Made by a program: the position numbers and the translations under genes. From assembly GCF_026342405.1 (NCBI RefSeq), contig NZ_JAPEMU010000001.1, positions 6,634,001 to 6,698,000 on the forward strand: a stretch of 64,000 nucleotides of DNA, written 5' to 3'. The notes beneath the pieces are model-generated. The model did not search any database, was not told where the DNA came from, and worked only from the letters and a program-made list of their open reading frames with translations. This DNA comes from Kitasatospora sp. NBC_00240. GTDB taxonomy: Bacteria; Actinomycetota; Actinomycetes; Streptomycetales; Streptomycetaceae. Shown piece after piece: positions 39,897-46,966 of the stretch (position 1 is its first letter; each line of letters begins with the position of its first letter).

Positions 39897-40526
39897 GTGA
39901 GTCACACCGTGGGGGTCAGACAGGCCCAGAAGCAGCAGAGCCGCCGCGCACTGATGGACGCGGGCCTGCGCCTGCTGGAGGACCAGAACCTCACCAGCCT
40001 CGGCGTCCGCGAGGTCACCCGGGCCGCCGGCATGTCACCCGCCGGCTTCTACCGGCACTTCCGGGACATGGCCGACCTGGGCGTGGCCCTGGTCGAGGAG
40101 TCGCTCGCCAGCCTGCACCTGCTGGTCCGCTCGGTGCTGGAGGGGCGCGGCGGCGCCGAGGAGCTGATCGACCGTACGGTCGAGATCATCGAGCTGCACG
40201 TCCGGGAGCACCCCGCCCACGTCCGCTTCCTGGCGCGCGAGCGGCACGGCGGTGCGCGGCAGGTGCGGGAGGCGATCGCGGCCGAGCTGGACCGCTTCGC
40301 CGAGGAGGTCGGCGCCGCCCTCGCGCTGCAGTCGGTCTCCGCGGGCTGGGGCGAGGTCGAGCTGAGGATGCTCGCCGAGCTCTACGTCGGCCATGTGGTG
40401 TCGACCGCGGCGGCCTTCCTGGAGGCGCCGGCCGGCGATCCCGGAGCGGCCCGGCGGGTGGCCGCCACCGCCCGGATGCAGTTGCGCCTGGTCAGTCTCG
40501 GGCGTCGGCACTGGAAGGACGCCTGA
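39897..40526 (+). CDS. TetR-family regulator
   Basis: A 209-residue protein. The DNA-binding domain reads ALMDAGLRLLEDQNLTSLGV, REVTRAAGMSPAGFYRHFRD. The ligand domain, with LIDRTVEIIELHVREHPAHV and VRFLARERHGG, resembles the FabR/TetR_C_33 group that senses acyl-CoA or fatty acids. GTG 39897 is the only usable start near the operator. Confidence 0.82.
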   Translation: MSHTVGVRQAQKQQSRRALMDAGLRLLEDQNLTSLGVREVTRAAGMSPAGFYRHFRDMADLGVALVEESLASLHLLVRSVLEGRGGAEELIDRTVEIIELHVREHPAHVRFLARERHGGARQVREAIAAELDRFAEEVGAALALQSVSAGWGEVELRMLAELYVGHVVSTAAAFLEAPAGDPGAARRVAATARMQLRLVSLGRRHWKDA

Positions 40527-40575
40527 CGGTCTTTCGGCAGGTTCGTGGTGCCACTTCCTCGGATGTGAGGGTGTC

Positions 40576-40605
40576 TTGACATCTCGTCATGCACGCGCCA
40601 ATTTT
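40576..40605 (+). promoter_or_regulatory. Probable promoter of the secreted protease gene
   Basis: TTGACA (40576-40581) is a perfect -35. AATTTT (40600-40605) after 18 bases is a weak -10 in an otherwise G+C-rich stretch. The start codon follows 31 bases later. Confidence 0.45.
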
Positions 40606-40635
40606 GGTGCACCCCCACATGCGAGAGGCCCTCCC

Positions 40636-41517
40636 ATGAAGAAGCCGCTCATAGGCGTGCTCACCGCGCTCCTGCTGGCCGGGGCCACCGCCCTCGCCGC
40701 CCCCGCCGCCGCTGCCGCCGCCCCCTCCGGCGCGCAGAGCCAGGTCGCCTCCGCCGACCTGACCGCCCGGGCGCAGCCCGCCGTCGCCGTCACCCTCGCC
40801 GGGACGGTCGCCCTCAGCGACTGCTCCGGCTCCCTGGTCCGGATGCCGAACTCCGCCGCCTCCGACCCGGCGCTGATCCTCTCCAACGGGCACTGCCTGG
40901 AGAACGGCATGCCCGGCCCCGGCGAGGTCGTCGTCAACCAGGCCTCCAGCCGCACCTTCTCACTGCTCAGCTCCACCGGCGGCAAGCTCGGCACGCTGCG
41001 CGCCGGCAAGGTCGTCTACGGCACCATGACCGACACCGACGTGTCGCTCTACCAGCTCGACACCACCTACTCCGCGATCCGGTCGCGGTACGGCATCGCG
41101 CCGCTGACCATCGCCGCGACCCACCCCGCCCAGGGCGCCGCGATCAAGGTCGTCTCCGGGTACTGGAAGAAGATCTACTCCTGCTCGGTCGACGGCTTCG
41201 CCTACCGCCTCAAGGAGGGGCAGTGGACCTTCAAGGACTCCGTCCGCTACACCTCCAGCTGCAACACCATCGGCGGCACCTCCGGCTCGCCGGTGGTCAG
41301 CGCCACCACCGGTGAGGTCGTCGCCGTGAACAACACCGGCAACGAGGACGGCGAGTCGTGCACCGTCGACAACCCCTGCGAGGTCGACCAGGACGGTAAG
41401 GTGACGGTTCGTCAGGGCATCAACTACGCCCAGCAGACGTACGGGATCCCGGCCTGCTTCGCCGCCGGGAACCGCCTCGACCTGACCCGCGCCGGCTGCA
41501 CCCTGCCGCGCCCCTGA
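40636..41517 (+). CDS. Secreted trypsin-like serine protease (S1 family)
   Basis: A 293-residue protein with a Sec signal peptide (residues 1-29, ending AAAAAA). The catalytic triad is visible: His86 in LSNGHC, Asp135 in TDTDVSLYQL and Ser216 in GGTSGSPV. Cysteine pairs include C63/C87 and C183/C209, typical of disulfides in secreted S1 proteases. ATG 40636 is consistent with the signal peptide. The hairpin at 41534-41564 terminates the gene. Confidence 0.85.
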   Translation: MKKPLIGVLTALLLAGATALAAPAAAAAAPSGAQSQVASADLTARAQPAVAVTLAGTVALSDCSGSLVRMPNSAASDPALILSNGHCLENGMPGPGEVVVNQASSRTFSLLSSTGGKLGTLRAGKVVYGTMTDTDVSLYQLDTTYSAIRSRYGIAPLTIAATHPAQGAAIKVVSGYWKKIYSCSVDGFAYRLKEGQWTFKDSVRYTSSCNTIGGTSGSPVVSATTGEVVAVNNTGNEDGESCTVDNPCEVDQDGKVTVRQGINYAQQTYGIPACFAAGNRLDLTRAGCTLPRP

Positions 41518-41533
41518 GACCGACCGACAGCCG

Positions 41534-41564
41534 GTGGGCCGCCCGCATCCAGCGGGCGGCCCAC
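41534..41564 (+). terminator. Hairpin terminator after the protease gene
   Basis: GTGGGCCGCCCGC pairs perfectly with GCGGGCGGCCCAC around a 5-base loop, 17 bases after the protease stop codon. No U-run follows, as is common in streptomycete terminators. Confidence 0.65.
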
Positions 41565-41656
41565 TCGGCCGTGAGCACCACCGGCCGGACGGCCCACCAG
41601 GCCCCGTCCGGCCGGCACCGCACCGCACCGCCACCCGCCGACACCACGGAGAGTCG

Positions 41657-43099
41657 ATGCGCACCACGCTCAAGAGGCTGCTGGTAGCCGCCGTACTGGT
41701 CCCCCTGCTCGCCCTCGGGTCGGCCGCGCCGGCACTGGCCCGCGGCGAAGGCGCCGGCCCCGCCGCGGCCGCCGCGGACATCAAGGACCGCCTGGCGGCG
41801 ATCCCCGGGACGACCGTCACCGAGGAGAAGCCCACCACCACCGGGCACCGGTACTTCCTGCTCACGTACACCCAGCCGGTCGACCACCGCCGGCCCTGGC
41901 TGGGCACCTTCCAGCAGCGGTTCAGCGTGCTCCACCGGGGTGAGGACCGCCCGACCGTCTTCTACACCAACGGCTACACCCTGGGCACCACCCCCTCGCG
42001 CACCGAGCCGACCCGGCTGCTCGACGGCAACCAGGTCTCCGTCGAGTACCGCTACTTCACGCCCTCCCGGCCGCAGCCCGCCGACTGGTCCAAGGCCGGC
42101 ATCCAGCAGGCCGCCGGCGACGCCCACCGGCTGATCACCGCCCTCAAGCGGATCTACGACCACGAGTGGATCTCCACCGGCGGCAGCAAGGGCGGCATGT
42201 CCTCCGTCTACCACCGCCGGTTCTACCCGGACGACGTGGACGGCACCGTGGCCTACGTCGCCCCGAACGACGTCGACGACCGCGAGGACTCCGCCTACAG
42301 CGCCTTCTTCGACCAGGTCGGCACCCCCGCCTGCCGGGCCGCACTGGACGCGGCCCAGCGCGAACTCCTCGTCCGCCGGGCCACCCTGGAGCCCCGCTAC
42401 GCCGCCGACAACGCGGCGGTGGGCAACACCTTCAGCACCATCGGCAACGCCGACCGGGCCTACGAGGTCGGCGTCCTCGACGTGGTCTGGGCGTTCTGGC
42501 AGTACAGCACCGAGGCGGACTGCGCGAACGTACCGGCCACCGACGCCACCGACGACCAGCTGTACGCCTGGCTCGACACCCACTCCGGCGTCACCGCCAA
42601 CAGCGACCAGTCGCTCGCCGGGTACACCGCGTACTACTACCAGGCCGGCACCGAGCTGGGCTCCCCGAACTTCGACGTGTCGCACCTCAAGGGCCTGCTG
42701 CACTACGACACCAAGGAGCTCTACTCGCCCCGCAGCTACGTGCCGCGCTCGATCCCGATGCGCTTCGACCCCTCCGCGATGCGGGACATCGACCGCTGGG
42801 TGCGGCACGACGCCGAGCGGATCATCTTCGTCTACGGCCAGAACGACCCGTGGGGCGCCGAGCGCTTCACCCTCGGCCGCGGCAGTGAGGACAGCTACGT
42901 CTACACGGCCCCCGGTGCCAACCACGGCGCCAGGATCGCCGCGCTGGCGCCCGCCGAATCGGCCGCCGCCACCGCCAAGCTGCTCGCCTGGGCGGGCCTG
43001 GCCACCACCGAGGCCGCCCGCCCGGGCGTCCTCGCGCAGATCCCGCCCTTCGGCGAGCTCGACCGGGCCGGGCTGCTGGAGGAGCACCACCGGCTGTAG
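41657..43099 (+). CDS. Secreted S37-family (PS-10 type) aminopeptidase
   Basis: A 480-residue protein. The signal peptide (1-29) ends PALAR. The mature part is an alpha/beta-hydrolase with the nucleophile serine in STGGSKGGMSS near residue 177, an acid residue in VYGQNDPWGAERF near 400, and the histidine in PGANHGARI near 423. This matches the Streptomyces PS-10 peptidase S37 family of tripeptidyl aminopeptidases, which trim peptides produced by other secreted proteases. ATG 41657 follows GGAGAG. It sits beside another secreted protease. Confidence 0.85.
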   Translation: MRTTLKRLLVAAVLVPLLALGSAAPALARGEGAGPAAAAADIKDRLAAIPGTTVTEEKPTTTGHRYFLLTYTQPVDHRRPWLGTFQQRFSVLHRGEDRPTVFYTNGYTLGTTPSRTEPTRLLDGNQVSVEYRYFTPSRPQPADWSKAGIQQAAGDAHRLITALKRIYDHEWISTGGSKGGMSSVYHRRFYPDDVDGTVAYVAPNDVDDREDSAYSAFFDQVGTPACRAALDAAQRELLVRRATLEPRYAADNAAVGNTFSTIGNADRAYEVGVLDVVWAFWQYSTEADCANVPATDATDDQLYAWLDTHSGVTANSDQSLAGYTAYYYQAGTELGSPNFDVSHLKGLLHYDTKELYSPRSYVPRSIPMRFDPSAMRDIDRWVRHDAERIIFVYGQNDPWGAERFTLGRGSEDSYVYTAPGANHGARIAALAPAESAAATAKLLAWAGLATTEAARPGVLAQIPPFGELDRAGLLEEHHRL

Positions 43100-43114
43100 T
43101 CGCCCTGGCGCCCC

Positions 43115-43142
43115 GGCCACCCGCGCTCCGGCGCGGGTGGCC
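43115..43142 (+). terminator. Hairpin terminator after the S37 peptidase gene
   Basis: GGCCACCCGCGC pairs perfectly with GCGCGGGTGGCC around loop TCCG. It begins 16 bases after the stop codon. The rest of the gap to 43400 holds no recognisable gene. Confidence 0.7.
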
Positions 43143-43400
43143 AGGTCACCGGACCGCGGACGCCGTCCGGGAGTCGGTGGGCCGAGGGCGACCGGGCGCG
43201 CCGCCGGATCCGGGCGGCGCTGGCCGGGCGTGGTGGCGGCGGGAGCGGGCGGGCGCCGCTGCCGGCCTTCGCCGACGACCTCGACGACGGGTCGGAGGAG
43301 TGCCTGCGGCTGGCTGTTCCGGTCGGTCGAGGGACGGGAGCCGAGGCCGGGAGAGTGGCTTCCGGTGCTCCGAGGCGGCTCCGCGCGCCCCCTGGTCGAA

Positions 43401-43423
43401 GTACTGAATCGGTGGTTCAATAC
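43401..43423. promoter_or_regulatory. TetR operator at its own gene
   Basis: GTACTGAATC (43401-43410) and GGTTCAATAC (43414-43423) form an inverted repeat with 8 of 10 matches around 3 bases, ending four bases before the start codon of the TetR gene. Binding there would block initiation, giving autoregulation of the whole operon. Confidence 0.65.
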
Positions 43424-43427
43424 TTTC

Positions 43428-44039
43428 ATGGCCTACCGACGCACGCCCGCCGTACAGGCCCGCCTGGACGCCCAGCGCGAGGCGGTCCTGCAGGCCGCCG
43501 TCGGCCTGCTCGCCGAGCGGGGCTACGGCGGCTGTTCGATGGCCGCCGTCGCCGACCGGGCCGGCATCGCCACCGGCAGCCTCTACCAGCACTTCGCCAA
43601 CAAGGCCGAGCTGTCGGTGGAGCTGTTCCGGCGGGTGGTCAGCCGGGAGATCGCCGCCGTCACCGAGGCCGTCGACCACCACGACACCCCGCAGGCCAAG
43701 GTCGCCGCCGTCGTCGAGACCTTCGCCGCCCGCGCGCTGAAGGCCCCGCGCCTCGCGTACGCCCTGCTGGTCGAGCCCGCCGACGCCGTCGTCGACACCG
43801 AGCGGCTGGTGTTCCGGCGGGCCTTCCGCGACGTGATAGCCGCGCAGATCGCGGCGGCCGTCGCCGCCGGCCGGCTGCCCGCCCAGGACCCGGACCTGAC
43901 CGCCGCCGCGCTGGTCGGCGCGGTCGGCGAGGCGCTGGCCGGGCCGCTCGCCGCCGGCTCCGCCCCGGCCGAGGTCATCCCCGGCCTGGTCTCCTTCACC
44001 CTGCGTGCCCTGGGAGGACACGATGCCACCGACGCATGA
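43428..44039 (+). CDS. TetR-family regulator of the acyl-CoA dehydrogenase operon
   Basis: A 203-residue protein. The helix-turn-helix is AAVGLLAERGYGGCSMAAVA, GIATGSLYQHFANKAELSVE. The C-terminal half, with AYALLVEPADAVVDTERLVF, is typical of the subgroup controlling acyl-CoA dehydrogenase genes. Its 3' end overlaps the dehydrogenase start by 17 bases. The start ATG lies four bases after a probable operator, so the message is probably almost leaderless. Confidence 0.85.
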   Translation: MAYRRTPAVQARLDAQREAVLQAAVGLLAERGYGGCSMAAVADRAGIATGSLYQHFANKAELSVELFRRVVSREIAAVTEAVDHHDTPQAKVAAVVETFAARALKAPRLAYALLVEPADAVVDTERLVFRRAFRDVIAAQIAAAVAAGRLPAQDPDLTAAALVGAVGEALAGPLAAGSAPAEVIPGLVSFTLRALGGHDATDA

Positions 44040-45660
44040 GGTCACCAACCAGGTACCGCTGCCCTACGGCCACGACACCGCCGACGACCCGGGCCTGATC
44101 GAGGCCCTGCACCGGGCCGGCGCCGGCTGGGCCGAACCCGAACTGCACCGGCTCGGCGTGCTGGCCGGCTCCGAACAGGCCGGGGAGTGGGGCCGGCTGG
44201 CCAACGAGCACCCGCCGGTGCTGCGCACCCACGACCGCTTCGGCCACCGGATCGACGAGGTCGAGTTCCACCCGCACTGGCACGACCTGATGCGGACCGC
44301 CGTCGGGCACGGCCTGCACGCCGCGCCCTGGCGGGACAACCGCCCCGGCGCGCACGCCGCCCGCGCCGCCAAGTTCTACGTCTGGAGCCAGGTCGAGGCG
44401 GGCCACACCTGCCCGATCTCCATGACGTACGCCGCCGTGCCGGCCCTGCGCGCCACCCCCGCGCTCGCCGAGCGGCTCGAACCCCTGCTCGCGGCACCCG
44501 AGTACGACTTCGGGCTGCGCGAGCCGCACACCAAACGCGGCCTGATCGCCGGCATGTCGATGACCGAGAAGCAGGGCGGCTCCGACGTCCGCGCCAACAC
44601 CACCACGGCCGTCCCGCACCCCGACGGCAGCTACCGGCTGACCGGGCACAAGTGGTTCACCTCGGCGCCGATGTCCGACCTGTTCCTGACCCTCGCCCAG
44701 GCCCCCGGCGGGCTCAGCTGCTTCATGCTGCCCAGGGTGCTGCCCGACGGCGGGCGCAACCGGATCCAGCTGCAGCGGCTCAAGGACAAGCTGGGCAACA
44801 AGTCCAACGCCTCCGCCGAGATCGAGTACGACGGCGCGGTGGGATGGTTGGTCGGCGAGGAAGGGCGGGGGGTGCCGACCATCATCGAGATGGTCAACAT
44901 GACCCGGCTGGACTGCACCCTCGGCGCCGCCGCCGGCATCCGCCTGGGCGCGACCCGCGCCCTGCAGCACGCCACCCACCGGCGGGCGTTCGGCGCCGCG
45001 CTGGTCGACCAGCCGCTGATGCGCAACGTGCTCGCGGACCTGGTGGTGGAGTCCGAGGCGGCCACCGCCGTCGCCATGCGGCTGGCCGCCGCGACGGACG
45101 CCGCGCTGGCCGGCAACGAGAACGAGGTGCTGGTCCGGCGGCTGGGCCTGGCCGTCGCCAAGTACTGGGTCTGCAAGCGCGGCCCGGGGCACGCCGCCGA
45201 GGCGCTCGAATGCCTGGGCGGCAACGGCTACGTGGAGGAGTCCGGGATGCCCCGGCTCTACCGGGAGGCGCCGCTGGTGTCGATCTGGGAGGGCTCGGGC
45301 AACGTGGCGGCGCTGGACGCGCTGCGCGCCATGGCCAAGCGGCCGGAGAGCGTCGAGGCCTTCCTCGGCGAACTCGACCTGGCCGCCGGGGCGGACCGCC
45401 GCCTGGACACCGCGGCGGCCGACCTGCGCAAGCAGCTCAGCGACCCGACCGACCTGGAGTACCGCACCCGCCGGCTGGTCGAGTCGATGGCGCTGGCCTT
45501 CCAGGGCTCGCTGCTGGTCCGGTACGGCAGCCCGGCGGTCGCCGACGCGTTCTGCGCCTCCCGGCTCGGCGGCGACCACGGCGGCGCCTACGGCACCCTG
45601 CCGGCCGGCCTGGACACCGCCGCGATCCTGGCCCGGGCGGCCACCCCGGTGCTCCCGTGA
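44023..45660 (+). CDS. Acyl-CoA dehydrogenase family protein (AidB-like)
   Basis: A 545-residue flavoprotein. CPISMTYAAVPALR, then GMSMTEKQGGSDVRANTT with KWFTSAPMSD mark the FAD-binding middle domain. AAGIRLGATRALQHATHRRA, with FGAALVDQPLM, and ECLGGNGYVEESGMPRLYRE mark the C-terminal helical domain. The length (about 545 rather than 380) and the ECLGGNGY...R motif place it with AidB-like enzymes, whose physiological substrate is unclear. ATG 44023 has GGGAGGAC upstream. It overlaps the amidohydrolase by GTGA. Confidence 0.85.
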   Translation: MPPTHEVTNQVPLPYGHDTADDPGLIEALHRAGAGWAEPELHRLGVLAGSEQAGEWGRLANEHPPVLRTHDRFGHRIDEVEFHPHWHDLMRTAVGHGLHAAPWRDNRPGAHAARAAKFYVWSQVEAGHTCPISMTYAAVPALRATPALAERLEPLLAAPEYDFGLREPHTKRGLIAGMSMTEKQGGSDVRANTTTAVPHPDGSYRLTGHKWFTSAPMSDLFLTLAQAPGGLSCFMLPRVLPDGGRNRIQLQRLKDKLGNKSNASAEIEYDGAVGWLVGEEGRGVPTIIEMVNMTRLDCTLGAAAGIRLGATRALQHATHRRAFGAALVDQPLMRNVLADLVVESEAATAVAMRLAAATDAALAGNENEVLVRRLGLAVAKYWVCKRGPGHAAEALECLGGNGYVEESGMPRLYREAPLVSIWEGSGNVAALDALRAMAKRPESVEAFLGELDLAAGADRRLDTAAADLRKQLSDPTDLEYRTRRLVESMALAFQGSLLVRYGSPAVADAFCASRLGGDHGGAYGTLPAGLDTAAILARAATPVLP

Positions 45661-46544
45661 GCGCCGCCGAGGTCCAGGCCTTCCGGCAGGGCCTCGGCCT
45701 GCCCGGGCTGGTCGACGTGCACACCCACTTCATGCCGAAGAACGTCCTGGACAAGGTGTGGGCGTACTTCGACGCGGCCGGCCCGCTGCTGGGCCGGCCC
45801 TGGCCGATCACCTACCGCGAGGAGGAGGCCCGGCGGGTCGAGCTGCTGCGGGAGTTCGGCGTCCGGGCCTTCACCGCGATGCTCTACCCGCACAAGCCCG
45901 ACATGGCGGCCTGGCTGAACGCCTGGGCGGTCGACTTCGCCGCGCGCACCCCGGACTGCCTGCACACCGCCACCTTCTACCCGGAGCCCGGCGCGGCCGG
46001 GTACGTGGCGCGGGCGCTCGACGACGGCGCCCGGGTCTTCAAGGCGCACCTGCAGGTCGGCGGGTACGACCCCGCCGACCCGCTGCTGGACGAGGTCTGG
46101 GGACTGCTCGCCGAGAGCGGCACCCCCGTGGTCACGCACTGCGGTTCGGGCCCGGCGCCCGGCAAGCACACCGGGCCCGGGCCGATCGCCTCGGTGCTCG
46201 CCCGGCACCCCCGACTGCCGCTGGTGGTCGCGCACATGGGCCTGCCCGAGTACGGGGACTTCCTCGACCTGGCCGAGCGGTACCCGCGGGTCCGGCTGGA
46301 CACCACCATGGCGTTCACCGCGTTCACCGAGCGGGACAGCCCCTTCCCGCCGGCCGAACTGCCGCGCCTGCGGACGCTCCAGGACCGGATCCTGCTCGGC
46401 ACGGACTTCCCCAACATCCCGTACCCGTACGCCGAGGCGCTGCACGCGCTGGCCGGGCTCGGGCTCGGGGAGGACTGGCTGCGGGCGGTCTGCCACGACA
46501 ACGCGGCGGACCTCTTCGGCCTCGGTGGTACGAACGGCGACTGA
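45657..46544 (+). CDS. Amidohydrolase (metal-dependent TIM-barrel hydrolase)
   Basis: A 295-residue protein. Metal-site features are in order: VDVHTHFMP (HxH) near residue 19, THCGSGP (His) near 162, VVAHMGLPEYGDF (His) near 190 and LLGTDFPNIPY (Asp) near 247. It belongs to the amidohydrolase_2 group, which includes decarboxylases and lactonases. GTG 45657 overlaps the dehydrogenase stop, so the two enzymes probably act in one degradation pathway for an acyl-CoA-linked compound that cannot be named from the sequence. Confidence 0.82.
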   Translation: MSAAEVQAFRQGLGLPGLVDVHTHFMPKNVLDKVWAYFDAAGPLLGRPWPITYREEEARRVELLREFGVRAFTAMLYPHKPDMAAWLNAWAVDFAARTPDCLHTATFYPEPGAAGYVARALDDGARVFKAHLQVGGYDPADPLLDEVWGLLAESGTPVVTHCGSGPAPGKHTGPGPIASVLARHPRLPLVVAHMGLPEYGDFLDLAERYPRVRLDTTMAFTAFTERDSPFPPAELPRLRTLQDRILLGTDFPNIPYPYAEALHALAGLGLGEDWLRAVCHDNAADLFGLGGTNGD

Positions 46545-46575
46545 CTGCCGGTCGGTGGGCCGGACCCACCGGCAG
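46545..46575 (+). terminator. Imperfect hairpin after the amidohydrolase gene
   Basis: CTGCC pairs with GGCAG and GGTGGG with CCCACC, with a 4-base bulge on the 5' side and a 5-base loop. It starts directly after the stop codon. Confidence 0.45.
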
Positions 46576-46589
46576 CGTCAGCACGTCGA

Positions 46590-46850
46590 TCAGCACTGTC
46601 GGTCGACCAGGGCCAGCGCCCTCAGGGGGTCCGCGTGCAGGCTCGGCGCGGCCGCGAGGAAGCTGTCGGCGGCCGGGGTCCAGGGCGCGCCGAGGGCGTC
46701 CGTCACCACCGCGCCGGCCTCGGCCGCGATCAGCGCGCCGGGCAGCAGGTTGCCGGCGTCCGGCCCGTACACCCAGAACAGTCCGAGGTGGCCGGAGCCG
46801 ACCTGGGCCACCTGCAGGGCGGTCGGGCCGAGGTTGCGTACGGCCAGCCG
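46590..46850 (-). pseudogene. Inositol monophosphatase-family C-terminal relic
   Basis: The frame reads LAVRNLGPTALQVAQVGSGH, LGLFWVYGPDAGNLLPGALIAAEAGAVVTDALG, the C-terminal part of the IMPase family (normally xDxxAGxLIxxEAGGxVTD). Only about 85 residues remain. The metal-binding N-terminal two-thirds are missing, and the expected Asp of the WD motif is seen only as PDAGN. From 46850 to 46963 the plus strand instead has a coding-like fragment (VFCPDHGGLYRFATGPLGVT) of unknown origin, so the region is a junction of gene remnants. Confidence 0.7.
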
Positions 46851-46966
46851 CCGTCTTCTGCCCGGACCACGGCGGCCTCTACCGCTTCGCCACCGGCCCG
46901 CTCGGCGTCACCCGCGCCGAGACCGTGATCGTCGGGCGGGCCGTCAAGCGTGCCGGCGTGCTGCTG

